Assembly (NCBI RefSeq): GCF_027922045.1
Contig: NZ_BSEX01000013.1
Coordinates: 1 to 18,334 of the forward strand
Length of the DNA stretch: 18,334 nt
Direction of reading: 5' to 3'
DNA from: Microbacterium terregens
GTDB taxonomy: Bacteria; Pseudomonadota; Alphaproteobacteria; Sphingomonadales; Sphingomonadaceae
Shown here: one piece after another, positions 1 through 7,790 of the stretch
How positions within the stretch are numbered: the stretch's first letter is position 1
Layout: the number at the start of each line of letters is the position of its first letter
Program-made: the position numbers and the translations under genes
The notes under the pieces: generated by a model
Databases searched by the model: none
What the model was told of the DNA's origin: nothing
Seen by the model: only the letters and a program-made list of their open reading frames with translations

Positions 1-125
1 CTCCTTGCGGAGCCTGAATCAGATCGCGACGCTCACATCAATGGGTCCTGACCCTAGGTGGCGGCCAGCGCTTAGCGTCGAGCAGCCACGCCGCATGGTG
101 CTGCTATTGGTGCGCCCCTGTTCGC

Positions 126-142
126 TGTAACTTAAGGTTACA
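126..142. promoter_or_regulatory. Operator 1 upstream of the XRE regulator
   Basis: The sequence reads TGTAAC-TTAAG-GTTACA, a dyad with perfect 6-bp arms and a 5-bp centre. A second, similar dyad lies 30 bp downstream centre to centre, about three helical turns. Phage repressors commonly bind such paired dyads. This copy lies upstream of the predicted -35 box. That the neighbouring HTH protein is the ligand is inferred from position. Confidence 0.5.
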
Positions 143-148
143 CCTACT

Positions 149-176
149 TTGCCATTGTAACCTTTTGTGACATAAT
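149..176 (+). promoter_or_regulatory. Sigma70-like promoter of the regulator operon
   Basis: A -35 box TTGCCA (149-154) is followed by a 16-bp spacer and a -10 box CATAAT (171-176). Each differs from consensus at one position. The predicted start of transcription is about 183, and a Shine-Dalgarno-like AAGGGA lies shortly before the ATG at 195. Operator 2 fills the spacer and touches the -10 box, which is a layout expected for autorepression. Confidence 0.55.
156..172. promoter_or_regulatory. Operator 2, overlapping the promoter
   Basis: The sequence TGTAAC-CTTTT-GTGACA has the same half-sites and 5-bp spacing as operator 1, with one mismatch in the right arm. It occupies the spacer and the first two bases of the -10 box, so a bound protein should block RNA polymerase. 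It is probably the autoregulatory site of the downstream HTH protein. Confidence 0.5.
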
Positions 177-194
177 GCGCGCGAAAGGGAAGCT

Positions 195-650
195 ATGACA
201 GCAGACGAAATGCGGGCCATTCGGAAGGGTACTGGCCTTTCGCAGCAAGGCATCGCCAATCAACTCGGTGTCAGTCGTAAGACGGTCAACGAGATGGAGA
301 ACGGCGGTCCGATCGACCGACGCACCGAACTCGCCATGCAGGCGCTTGCGCGCAGGATTAAGCTGGTGTCCGACACCTTCTGGGTGGAGGACAGCGTGCG
401 CGGCACCCAGATCGTCGTGCGGCGAACGATGCGCGAATATGATGATCCGGTCGCGCTCTACTCTGGTCGGTCCGAGGTGATGCTGTACGGCGAGTTCCGG
501 CAGCGGAAGCATGCGGAGCGCTGGCGAAGGGCTCTGGTCGGGTCTCAAGATCCGCGGGAAACGACGGAGCTGAAGCGGCGACGCGCGGTCGAGGTCGCGC
601 GAGCAAGGGCGGAAAGGAATCTCGATCGCGAGCTGGAGACAGGCGCATGA
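195..650 (+). CDS. XRE-family helix-turn-helix regulator
   Basis: This 151-aa protein has a clear XRE/Cro-type helix-turn-helix at about residues 15-36 (LSQQGIANQLGVSRKTV, then an acidic turn MENG). Such proteins bind operator DNA as dimers and act as phage-type repressors or activators. Residues 60-151 match nothing I recognise and are rich in Arg and Glu, with a charged helical tail. The ATG at 195 is supported by an AAGGGA Shine-Dalgarno and by a promoter carrying two dyad operators immediately upstream. Its stop overlaps the next start as ATGA, so the two genes are translationally coupled. It points against the late genes, as expected for a control gene at the end of a prophage. It could be the lysogeny repressor or a secondary regulator; the sequence does not decide. 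Confidence 0.8.
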   Translation: MTADEMRAIRKGTGLSQQGIANQLGVSRKTVNEMENGGPIDRRTELAMQALARRIKLVSDTFWVEDSVRGTQIVVRRTMREYDDPVALYSGRSEVMLYGEFRQRKHAERWRRALVGSQDPRETTELKRRRAVEVARARAERNLDRELETGA

Positions 651-1513
651 CCGACATTCGTTATGCTGTGGTTCCCGCCGGGGGCGCCGACGTGATGACG
701 CTCAGCGTCGATGGCGCGATCTATGTGCCGATGCGCGCCATCAGCGACGCCTGGGACTGGCGTGGCCGAACGAGTTTCGGCGCATCACGAACGACCCGAT
801 CCTGTCGCAAGCCGTTATGAAATTGATAACGGCTTTTAGCAGCGGGCAGGAGCAGATCTGCCTTCCGCTGACCCACTTTCAATGGTCGGCTTTTCAAGCT
901 GAACCTGAACACGATCAACGAGCGCGCGCGGCCGATCGTGGAGGCACTGCAGGTCGAGGGGTACCAGGTGCTTCACGACTATTGGGTGAAGGGCAGCGCG
1001 ACCAACCCCCGTGCTGCCGCCAAGCTGGAACATAGCGAGCGCACCGCCCGCCGCCGCGAGCTGCCGGGGCTGATGGACAAGCTGAAGCGCGAGCGGAACC
1101 CGGAGATCCGCCGCGTGCTGCATGCGTTGATCGTCAAGGCGTGTGCATCCGAAGAGATCACGCCGCCCGCGATTGAAAGCATCGGGCGGGACGCGCCGCG
1201 CGCGCCGGACATTCTGGACGGTTTCTGGCAGGCGGTCGGTGCGCTGGAAGTCGCCGGCATCTCGATCAACCACAGCCGAACGCAGGGGCTGCTGGCAATC
1301 AACCTGAAGGAACTGTCGGTGCGTTTCACGGCGGCCGGCATCCGGGTGAAGATCGACAAGACCATGCGTGACGCGCTTTGCCAGTCCGTCGCGCCCAAGT
1401 TCGTCGCCAAGAACCATTCGGTGAACAGCGTCACCGGCAGCACGGTCAGCTGCTGGGTGTTCGAGCGCGAACAGCCTGAGGTCAGCCAGTCTCCAGCTTT
1501 AGCTGCGTCGTAA
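647..1513 (+). pseudogene. P22-type phage antirepressor, frameshifted twice
   Basis: The ATG at 647 overlaps the regulator's stop. Read through two shifts, the conceptual 289-aa product has a P22_AR_N antirepressor domain: YVPMRAISDA, then LGLAWPNEFRRITNDPILSQ, ICLPLTHF, LFKLNLNTINERARPIVE and GYQVLHDYWVKG. The first block ends near 750, where one base seems lost from a C run; the uncorrected frame stops at 818-820. The middle block reads in another frame until about 877, where one extra T restores the first frame. A conserved Trp in the family's NGWLF motif is Arg here. The C-terminal 150 residues hold no domain I can name with confidence. In intact systems such proteins counter the phage repressor. 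Either the gene is dead or the assembly has two indel errors; neither shift point has a slippery heptamer. The 3' end overlaps gene D by 32 bp. Confidence 0.75.
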
Positions 1514-2504
1514 ACCCCCGCTCGCCCAGCGCGTGGGTCAGCTCGGCGACAACCCAGCGCTGGGCGTCGATTGCAGGCTTGAACCCGGCGACGGTTACCG
1601 GCTGTTCCGGCTTGATGTCGGCGCGGCCGAGCGCGAGGTTCAGCCCCAGCGTGCGGGGCTGGCGCGCGGCGCGGCTGCTCTCGGCCGCTGCCGCCGCGCG
1701 CGCGTCGGCTTCGCTGGCATAGGTACGTGAAAGCTTGCGCGCGCCGTCCGCCTTGCCGACCGTCACCGTCTTTTTTTTCGCGGCGCCGCGATCGTGCCAA
1801 CTGGCGGTGACGCCGGTCACCTCTTCCTGCTTCTGCAGCTGATAGTCGTGCCGATCGCCGTCGCGGCGATGGATGGTCAGCGCCGGCAGGTTGACGCCCG
1901 AGATCGTCGCTGCCTTGCCGAGCGGCGCCAGCACCAGGTTGCCGCGCTTGATGGTCGCGGCGGCATCGTGGTCGCGTCCCAGGCGGCGCAGGAAGGCGAG
2001 GTCGCTTTCCCGGCTCTGCGCCTTGGTGGTGACCGCGATCGACGCCAGCGCGGGCGCACAGCGCGGCGTCAGCCCATGTGCGCGGGCGACGTCGGCGACG
2101 ATCGCACCCAGCGTGGTGCCGCGCCAGCTGCGTTCCCGACGCACGCGCATGGCGCCGGTGAAGTCAGCAGCGCGAGCGCGCACGGTGATGACGTCGGGCG
2201 GGCCGGTGTGGGACACCTCGTCCACGATGAAGGTGCCCTTGTCGACCAGGCCGACCGTCACGTCGCTGCCCTGCCGCCAACCCAGCTGCACGCGGATCTT
2301 CGCGCCGGTGCGCGGAAGATTGAAGGCGCCGTCGCTGTCGTCGAGCACCAGGTCGAGCTGGTCGGACTCGCTGCCGCGTTTGTCCGTGATGCCGAGGGAG
2401 ATCAGGCGCGCGCGGTTGCCGTTGCCCGGCACGCGGTCACGCAGCCGCGGTGTGATGTCGATGCCGTCCACCTCAACGCGATAGTCGGGGATGTTCGCGA
2501 TCAT
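1482..2504 (-). CDS. D: Baseplate hub / late control protein D
   Basis: This 340-aa protein is the P2 gpD family hub (phage late control D, related to the base of VgrG and T4 gp27). Its N-terminus, MIANIPDYRVEVDGIDIT, continues into RLRDRVPG, SLGITDKRGSESDQLDLVLDD and then IRVQLGW, the typical opening beta domains. The hub is the ring at the tail tip through which the tube exits and on which the spike sits. The ATG overlaps the stop of U as ATGA, as in other late operons of this type. It is the last gene of the tail operon, and its 3' end overlaps the convergent antirepressor remnant. An A8 run (plus-strand T8, 1771-1778) lies in a Lys-Lys-Lys segment. P2 D is somewhat longer (about 387 aa). 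Confidence 0.9.
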   Translation of the reverse strand: MIANIPDYRVEVDGIDITPRLRDRVPGNGNRARLISLGITDKRGSESDQLDLVLDDSDGAFNLPRTGAKIRVQLGWRQGSDVTVGLVDKGTFIVDEVSHTGPPDVITVRARAADFTGAMRVRRERSWRGTTLGAIVADVARAHGLTPRCAPALASIAVTTKAQSRESDLAFLRRLGRDHDAAATIKRGNLVLAPLGKAATISGVNLPALTIHRRDGDRHDYQLQKQEEVTGVTASWHDRGAAKKKTVTVGKADGARKLSRTYASEADARAAAAAESSRAARQPRTLGLNLALGRADIKPEQPVTVAGFKPAIDAQRWVVAELTHALGERGFTTQLKLETG

Positions 2505-2890
2505 GCCGGCTGCTCGCTGTCGACGCGCAGCAGCTCGAGCTGGAAGTCGATCGCTCGCGGGGTGCCATCGGCGAAGAGGTGCTTGTGCCGTTCGTCGAGC
2601 GTCTGGATGATGAAGGCGCCGAAGATCATGCCGGCGCCGTCGACCAGCGGCCAGGCGTCGCCGCTGTCCGCCATGGTGCGCAGCTGGTCGAGGCTCAGGC
2701 GGCCGTCGCTCAACTCGGCATAGGCGGTGCCGGCGATCGAGATCGTTTCCTCGCCGGGGCCGACGTACTGGGTGGCGTCGCGCTGGCCGATGCGCTGCGA
2801 CGTCGCGTGACGCCAGGCGGTACGGCGCGAGAGATCCTCATGCGCGAGGGTATCGAGCGAGAAGGGGAACAGCCCCAGCGACATCAGCAT
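2501..2890 (-). CDS. U: Tail protein U
   Basis: This 129-aa protein belongs to the P2 gpU tail family. Diagnostic segments are MLMSLGLFPFSLDTL, RIGQRDATQYVGPGEETISI, LRTMADSGDAWPLVDGAGMI and FADGTPRAIDFQLELLRVD, which align block by block with P2 gpU. I chose the ATG at 2890 over one 12 bases upstream because P2 U also begins with Met-Met-Met-Ala-Leu-Gly. This start also overlaps the T stop by a single base (TGATG), and a GGA lies about 9 bases before it. Its stop overlaps the D start. The product is a structural part of the tail or baseplate. It is slightly shorter than P2 U, mostly at the C-terminus. Confidence 0.9.
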   Translation of the reverse strand: MLMSLGLFPFSLDTLAHEDLSRRTAWRHATSQRIGQRDATQYVGPGEETISIAGTAYAELSDGRLSLDQLRTMADSGDAWPLVDGAGMIFGAFIIQTLDERHKHLFADGTPRAIDFQLELLRVDSEQPA

Positions 2891-5535
2891 CAGACGTTCC
2901 AATCCGCATCGTCGGCGAAGGCCGAGCGGTTGTTCGCGGCGTTCTCCCGCTCGATCGCCTCAATCGCACGGCGCACGGCCGCCTCTATCTCGCTAGGGCC
3001 GCCGGTGCCGCCCTCGACCTTAATGACGTAGGTCCGCGACGGTGAGGCCGCCGGGGTGGAGCTGGAACCGGCGCCGCCAGGTGGGGCGAGTCCGCCAGCC
3101 AGGGCGGGGGTGGCCGCGCCGAGCGCAAGCGCACCGGAGAGGTCGCGGGACAGCCGGGTGATCCGACTGACGGGTCCGTCCGCGCCTTGATCGATGCCGT
3201 TGTGCAAGCCCTGCATCATGAAGCCGCCGAAGCCCATGAAAACGCGGGATGGCGAGTGAATGCCGAGCTTCTGCTTGAACCAATTCGCTGCCGAGCTGGC
3301 GGCGTTGACGATCGTGGATTTCAGCCGGCCGAGCATTCCGCTGATGCCGTTGATGAGCCCCTGGATCAGGTTTCTGCCCATGTCGGTGAGCATACCGGGA
3401 AGCGGCGACAGGTAGACGATCCACCCGACCAGGTAGCCCTTAATCCGAGGCCACAACGTTGAGGCGAAGCCGATCACCGCGTCGATGCCGCTGGCGAAGA
3501 AGCCCTTCACGCCGGTCCACAAGGCGCCGAACCAGGCAGCCACGCCATCCCAGTTTTGATAGAGCTTGTATGCGCCATAGGCGAGCAGCGCGACTGCGGC
3601 GACGATGCCCAGCACAATCCACGTCATCGGATTGGCGAGCAGCATCAGCCCCGCGCGTGCGACCGTGCCGGCAAGCCCCAGGAAGGCCCGGCCCAGCAGC
3701 GGCACCATGCGAATGGGGTAGAGTAAACCGCGCGCGACCTTCAGCATCGAGCCTCCGAAGCTGATGCCCAAGGCGGTAGAAGCGAACGACAGGGCGGCAA
3801 ACGGCGCCATGAGGCCCGCGAGGATGATCGCGCCGGTCGCGAAGATGGCGAAGAGCGCGGCGGCGCCGCCCGCGACGTACAGCAGTGCCTTGGCGTGGCC
3901 GGGATGACCCTTTGCCCACGCACGCATAACGGCGGCGGTGCGACCGATGTACTGCGCCGCCGCTTTCACGTTCGGCAGCATCTGCTGCCCCAGCTCCAGA
4001 TTGACCGCCTGGAGGCCGTTCGCCGCCAGATCCGTCGCGCCTTTGGTCGTGTTGATGCGCGACAGGAACTCGTTGGTCATCGAGCCGGCGTAGCGGCCCA
4101 GATCGCCGACTAGCCCTAGGCGTTCCTTCAGTCCGTCGAGATTGGTCAGCAGCGGGGCGATCGCGCCGACCGACTCGGTGCCGAACAGCTCGCTGAGAAC
4201 GCTCGCCTGCTTGTCGGTGCTGAGCCGGCCGACCCGCTCCAGCACGTCCACGATCGTGCCGCTGGAATTAACCTGCATTGCTTTCGCGACCTTGCCCGCA
4301 TCGAGCCCCAGCGACTTGAATGCCGCCTTTTGGCTTTTCGCCGCTGCGGTGCCTTTCGTCAGGGTCAGCAGGGTGTTCTTGATGCCGGTCGCGGCGATCT
4401 CTTCCTCGACACCGATCGAGTTGAGCGACGACGCGAGGGCGGCGACCTGTGGCGCGGCGATGCCGGCGACCTCGCCGAGCGGCCCGATACGGGTGACGAT
4501 GCCCGCGACAGTCGATGCCTTGCCGCCGAACTTGTTGGTGAGGGCGTTTACCCGGTCGCCGAGCGCCACGACGTCGGGCTGGGTCATCTTGAACGCCTGG
4601 CGCCACTTCGCCATCGTGCTGCCGGCATCTTCCGCCGCCATGTCGAAGGCGATGCCCATCCGCGCGGCGTCGCCGGAGAAGGCGATCAGATCCTCGCGCT
4701 GGGTGGCGAGCGCCTTGCCGGTCTTGTCCATGCCAACGCCGGCCGCGGCGCCGGCCGCTGCGATGTTTGCCAGGTCGACGGCGGTCATGGGGATGGTGGT
4801 CGTGAGGTCGACGATGCTGCCCTGCATGCGTTGCAGCTGTGCATCGGCCATGCCGGTGACCTTCGCCACACCAGCCATGCCCTCTTCGAGATCCATGGCC
4901 ACGCGGGACGATGCGACCAGCGGCGCCGCGGCGGTGACCGCCGTCGCACCGGCGGCCATGCCCGCGCCAGCGATGTTGCCGGCGGTGCCCATCGTTCGAT
5001 TGAACCCGTCACGCGCGGTCCCCATCCGGTGTTCGCGGTTGGCGATCCGTTCGAGGCGGTGTTCCTGCTCGGCGAGCTGGCGGTTGGTGTCGGCCGACCG
5101 GGCGGCCAGCTCCCGTTCGTAGCGGGAGAGATCGCGGGTGTCGGCGCCGGCCGCCTGCAGCGCAGAGCGCAGATCGCGCAGCTGCTGGGCGTCGTGGCGG
5201 TGGCTGGTCGCCAGCTGCTCGGCTACGCGCGTGGCTTCCGCGAACTCGCGCTTCATGGCGCGGGAGGGCCGGTTCGTCTGCTCGATCTCACGCCCGAGCG
5301 CGGCTGCACGCAGCTGCGCGTCGCGCATGGCGGTCGCGGAAGCCCGCATGCCATTGCGCAGGGTGGTGAAGCTGTTCAGCTGTTCCTGAGCGCGGTCGAC
5401 CTCACGCAGCCGATCGCGAGTGCCGCGCAGTTCGGCTGAGGCCGCTCGGGAACCTCCGGCGATGTCCTTGAGCGGCCGACTGACGCGGTCGGCCGCATCC
5501 ATGAGCATACGGATGCGCAGGTTGCGGTCGGCCAA
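2890..5535 (-). CDS. T: Tail tape measure protein T
   Basis: This 881-aa protein sets tail length and is ejected through the tube at infection. Residues 1-175 are charged and heptad-like, probably coiled coil. About 205-410 is a TP901/PhageMin_Tail-type core (glycine- and alanine-rich, LNSIGVEEEIAATGIKNTLL). Strongly hydrophobic stretches lie at about 551-595 and 636-656. A C-terminal motif, KLGIHSPSRVFMGFG, at about 756-770 is typical of these proteins. The start is TTG at 5535, supported by AAGGA eight bases upstream and by tight linkage to the E' stop at 5540; the next Met is residue 10. Its size is close to P2 gpT (about 815 aa), so the tail should be of similar length. It follows the E/E' chaperone, as in P2 and lambda. 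Confidence 0.95.
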   Translation of the reverse strand: MADRNLRIRMLMDAADRVSRPLKDIAGGSRAASAELRGTRDRLREVDRAQEQLNSFTTLRNGMRASATAMRDAQLRAAALGREIEQTNRPSRAMKREFAEATRVAEQLATSHRHDAQQLRDLRSALQAAGADTRDLSRYERELAARSADTNRQLAEQEHRLERIANREHRMGTARDGFNRTMGTAGNIAGAGMAAGATAVTAAAPLVASSRVAMDLEEGMAGVAKVTGMADAQLQRMQGSIVDLTTTIPMTAVDLANIAAAGAAAGVGMDKTGKALATQREDLIAFSGDAARMGIAFDMAAEDAGSTMAKWRQAFKMTQPDVVALGDRVNALTNKFGGKASTVAGIVTRIGPLGEVAGIAAPQVAALASSLNSIGVEEEIAATGIKNTLLTLTKGTAAAKSQKAAFKSLGLDAGKVAKAMQVNSSGTIVDVLERVGRLSTDKQASVLSELFGTESVGAIAPLLTNLDGLKERLGLVGDLGRYAGSMTNEFLSRINTTKGATDLAANGLQAVNLELGQQMLPNVKAAAQYIGRTAAVMRAWAKGHPGHAKALLYVAGGAAALFAIFATGAIILAGLMAPFAALSFASTALGISFGGSMLKVARGLLYPIRMVPLLGRAFLGLAGTVARAGLMLLANPMTWIVLGIVAAVALLAYGAYKLYQNWDGVAAWFGALWTGVKGFFASGIDAVIGFASTLWPRIKGYLVGWIVYLSPLPGMLTDMGRNLIQGLINGISGMLGRLKSTIVNAASSAANWFKQKLGIHSPSRVFMGFGGFMMQGLHNGIDQGADGPVSRITRLSRDLSGALALGAATPALAGGLAPPGGAGSSSTPAASPSRTYVIKVEGGTGGPSEIEAAVRRAIEAIERENAANNRSAFADDADWNV

Positions 5536-5539
5536 GGCG

Positions 5540-5662
5540 TCATTCCTTCTTGGGCGCGCGTTCGACGGCGAGCGCGTGCCAGTTCATCAATTCGGAGAGG
5601 GACATGGCGCACATCGCTTCGTAGCCGGGCTGACCGCGCAGCACCCACCAGATGTCCGCCAT
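5540..5662 (-). CDS. Small GpE-like tail chaperone extension E'
   Basis: A 40-aa reading frame sits between E and T. It contains MADIWWVLRGQPGYEAM followed by MSLSELMNWHALAVERA, the signature of the P2 GpE' family (the MSLSELMxW motif). The same frame is reached from E by a -1 shift at the T6G heptamer at 5713-5719, with no stop in between, giving a predicted E+E' fusion of 148 aa (P2's is 142). In P2 the extension is made only by frameshifting and works with T in tail assembly. Here an ATG at 5662 could also allow independent translation. The stop lies just before the TTG of T. Confidence 0.85.
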   Translation of the reverse strand: MADIWWVLRGQPGYEAMCAMSLSELMNWHALAVERAPKKE

Positions 5663-5670
5663 TATCGGTT

Positions 5671-5985
5671 CTACTCGGGCTGGTAGACCGCTTGCTTCGC
5701 TTCGTTCGGCAGCAAAAAATCCAGCACCTCGCCGCCGAACTGGGTCAGGTCCGCCGGATCCATCGCGGCGAACACCTGCTTGTGCAGGATCGGCGACGTG
5801 ATGCGCGGGGCGAGAGTTTCGAGCGAGTTGTAGTCGCCCTGGATCAGCGGGTTGAGCGACAGCCCGCGCATGTCGCCCGCCTGAGGCTTGCGGACGGTGA
5901 TCTTGGTGCCGGCTTCATGCTCGACCTTGCCGGCCACGGCGATGGCAGCCTGCAGGGTGAACGAACGGATCTTGGCTTCGGACAT
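5671..5985 (-). CDS. E: Tail assembly chaperone E
   Basis: This 104-aa protein is of the phage tail assembly chaperone family that includes P2 gpE. It has an N-terminal beta segment (IRSFTLQAAIAVAG, TKITVRKPQAGDMRGL) and ends FGGEVLDFLLPNEAKQAVYQ. It is thought to coat the tape measure during tube polymerisation. Codons 89-91 (GAT TTT TTG) form a T-TTT-TTG slippery site, so a fraction of ribosomes should switch to the -1 frame at Leu91 and add 57 residues containing E'. It lies between the tube gene and T, as expected. No strong Shine-Dalgarno precedes the ATG at 5985; a GC-rich hairpin lies in the leader. Confidence 0.9.
   Translation of the reverse strand: MSEAKIRSFTLQAAIAVAGKVEHEAGTKITVRKPQAGDMRGLSLNPLIQGDYNSLETLAPRITSPILHKQVFAAMDPADLTQFGGEVLDFLLPNEAKQAVYQPE
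5713..5719 (-). other. Programmed -1 frameshift heptamer T-TTT-TTG (E to E')
   Basis: The minus strand reads T-TTT-TTG in the zero frame of E (plus strand CAAAAAA). The same heptamer is used in P2 E/E+E'. After the shift the frame stays open for 17 codons and enters the E' Met in register, ending at 5540. I saw no convincing downstream stem-loop or pseudoknot. Confidence 0.85.
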
Positions 5986-6014
5986 GGTTCAAGCTCTCGA
6001 ACGGAGGGTGGGAA

Positions 6015-6036
6015 GCCCCGGCGCGACGGCCGGGGC
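6015..6036. other. GC-rich hairpin between FII and E
   Basis: GCCCCGGC (6015-6022) and GCCGGGGC (6029-6036) form a perfect 8-bp stem with a 6-base loop in the FII-E gap. No T run follows on the minus strand, so it is not a canonical terminator. It may set mRNA stability or partial attenuation after the abundant tube and sheath genes. Confidence 0.45.
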
Positions 6037-6041
6037 GGGGA

Positions 6042-6551
6042 TCACAGGAAGCCGAGGTTGGCGCGATGGCCGGCCATCAGGTCGATGCCGCCGACGATCT
6101 CGACCATGCCGAGCCGGTCGATCTCGATGTCGGTCGCGCCGTTCCAGTCGAGCTTGTAGTAGGCGAGGACGCTCTTGATCTTCATCTCGGTGTCCTCGCC
6201 GGGCTTGGACTCGCCCAGGTCGATCTCCTGATGCCGGCCGCGCATGACGACTTCGACGCTGGTCAGCTCGCCGGTGTCGTCGTTCTCCAGGGAGCCGACG
6301 AAGCGGAGCTGCGTGCCGGAGATCGAGGCGCCGTACTGGCGCAACACGTCACGCACCCAACCGCCGCAGGTCCATTCGGCCTCCAGCAGACCATCGGCGC
6401 CCATGTCGACGCCCACGGCGCCGCCCATTCCGCCACCGCGGTATTCCTCGAACTTGCGGGCAAGTTTGGGCAGCGTCATCGAGATATTTTCAGCAATCCA
6501 GACGCCGTCGACGAACAACGCCATCTGCTTGAGCTTGCGGGGGAAACCCAT
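6042..6551 (-). CDS. FII: Major tail tube protein FII
   Basis: This 169-aa protein is the contractile-tail tube subunit, close in length to P2 FII (172 aa). Typical segments are MGFPRKLKQMALFVDGVWIA at the N-terminus, then ISMTLPKLARKFEEYRGGGM, MGADGLLEAEWTCGG and VVMRGRHQEIDLGESKPGED, ending with LAYYKLDWNG and IVGGIDLMAG. Hexameric rings of this protein stack inside the sheath. A CCGGAG Shine-Dalgarno lies about 10 bases before the ATG. It directly follows the sheath gene, the universal order in these phages. Nothing in it looks truncated. Confidence 0.95.
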   Translation of the reverse strand: MGFPRKLKQMALFVDGVWIAENISMTLPKLARKFEEYRGGGMGGAVGVDMGADGLLEAEWTCGGWVRDVLRQYGASISGTQLRFVGSLENDDTGELTSVEVVMRGRHQEIDLGESKPGEDTEMKIKSVLAYYKLDWNGATDIEIDRLGMVEIVGGIDLMAGHRANLGFL

Positions 6552-6594
6552 GGATCAATACTCCGGAAGAAAAGGGGGGGCGGTTCTGCGCGGC

Positions 6595-7779
6595 TCAGGC
6601 GCTGACCAGGTCGGCGAAGTTGGCGAGGAACTCGTCGGAGATCTCCTGGACGAGGTTCAGCCGCTCCAGCGGGGGGATCGGGGTGTAGCGATAGCCGATG
6701 GTCAGGATGCCGGTGCGCAGCTTGTCGACCGGGTTCTTGGCCGCATCGAACACCGCAACGGCGCCGTAGATCTCGCCTGCGCGCGCCATGGCGCGGAACT
6801 TCTCATTGCACTGTTCGACGATGTCGCGCGCGAGGCTGGGGATCAGCGGCTTGTCGATTGCCCAGACCAGGCCTGTGGCGATCGTGTCGGCGAGGATGTG
6901 GGCGGTGCGGGTTGCGGACTCGAAAGCGAAGTTCGCGTCGCCGGACGTGGTGCGCGAACCCCAGAAGCGCAGCTCGCCATTGATGCGCACCAGGGTGGTG
7001 ACGTTGGCGGCGTTCAGCACGTTGGCGTCGCAGTCGGGGTCCTGGATGTCGAAGGTGACATCGCGGGTGATGCCGGCGACGCCGGTGCCGGCGGTGATGC
7101 CGGGCAGGGGCACGTTGGACAGCGTCTTGTGCCAGCCCTGCTCCTGGTCGATCCGGGCGCGCATGGCGACGGCATGGGCGGCAGCGTAGCTGGGCACGGT
7201 GGCGCCATCCGCGCGGCGCACGGTGACGTCCGGCCACAGCAGCATGAGTGCGCGCGAGGTGAAGCCGGAGGCATAGGCTTCGACTTCGGCGACATCGTCG
7301 CCCAGCGCCTTGGCATAGGCCATGCCGCGCAGCTTCTCGGCCACCTCGGCGAGGGCGGTGGTGACCTCGGCATTCTCAAGGCCGGGGGCGGCGAGGATCC
7401 GCGGCTTCACGCCGGTTACCGCCTCGGCACTGAGCAGCGCCTGCATGCCGGTGCGCAGGCCGTTCGCGTCGGCGCCGATGATGGCTGCCTGCGTGGCGGC
7501 GGCATCCGCACCAGGTGCGACCCGCACGACGACGACAGGCGCGCGCACGGTAGCCGCGATGGCGGACAGGGTCGCGGCGAGCGTGCCGCCGGCGCCGGCC
7601 GCGACGATCGCGGCGTCGAGATCGCGCACCAGCACCGGCCGGTCGATCGGGAAGGCCTCAGCAGCGGCAGCGGGCGCGGTCGCGACCAGGCCGATGACGG
7701 CGGTGGCCACGGTCGCGATGATGCGCGGCGCGTTGGAGATCTCGGTCAGGGAAATGCCGTGGTGGTAACGGTCGGCCAT
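6595..7779 (-). CDS. FI: Tail sheath protein FI
   Basis: This 394-aa protein is the contractile sheath subunit and matches P2 FI (396 aa) in length and pattern. The opening YHHGISLTEISNAPRII carries the HGV/HGI-type motif of P2 sheaths. The middle has GVKPRILAAPGLEN and AMRARIDQEQGWHKTLSN. The C-terminal domain has FRFWG-type and IGYRYTPIPPLERLNLVQEI segments that lock onto the tube. Alanine- and valine-rich segments between about 80 and 130 are part of the fold. The ATG at 7779 follows AAAGGA, a strong Shine-Dalgarno, fitting a highly expressed gene. In P2 this gene starts its own operon; here it is only 11 bases after W, so it is probably co-transcribed with V and W. Confidence 0.95.
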   Translation of the reverse strand: MADRYHHGISLTEISNAPRIIATVATAVIGLVATAPAAAAEAFPIDRPVLVRDLDAAIVAAGAGGTLAATLSAIAATVRAPVVVVRVAPGADAAATQAAIIGADANGLRTGMQALLSAEAVTGVKPRILAAPGLENAEVTTALAEVAEKLRGMAYAKALGDDVAEVEAYASGFTSRALMLLWPDVTVRRADGATVPSYAAAHAVAMRARIDQEQGWHKTLSNVPLPGITAGTGVAGITRDVTFDIQDPDCDANVLNAANVTTLVRINGELRFWGSRTTSGDANFAFESATRTAHILADTIATGLVWAIDKPLIPSLARDIVEQCNEKFRAMARAGEIYGAVAVFDAAKNPVDKLRTGILTIGYRYTPIPPLERLNLVQEISDEFLANFADLVSA

Positions 7780-7790
7780 GGATAGTCCTT

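Noticed and set aside
1..125. Small dyads near the left edge (CTCC/GGAG at 1-12, GGGTC/GACCC at 43-54) as a terminator or attachment site
   Set aside because: The stems are only 4-5 bp, with no T tract, no tRNA remnant and no integrase nearby to support an attachment site.
1771..1778. A-AAA-AAG slippery heptamer within D (A8 on the minus strand), with a long open -1 frame reaching 979
   Set aside because: It sits in the middle of the conserved hub. The -1 frame encodes a low-complexity Arg/Ala sequence antisense to the antirepressor remnant, so the open frame is most likely a GC-rich coincidence. Slippage or sequencing error at the run remains possible.
6244..7785. Long plus-strand open frame (513 codons) opposite the sheath gene
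   Set aside because: It is antisense to a well-identified sheath gene and encodes a Gly/Ala/Asp-rich sequence with no domain, as expected of the complementary frame of GC-rich coding DNA.
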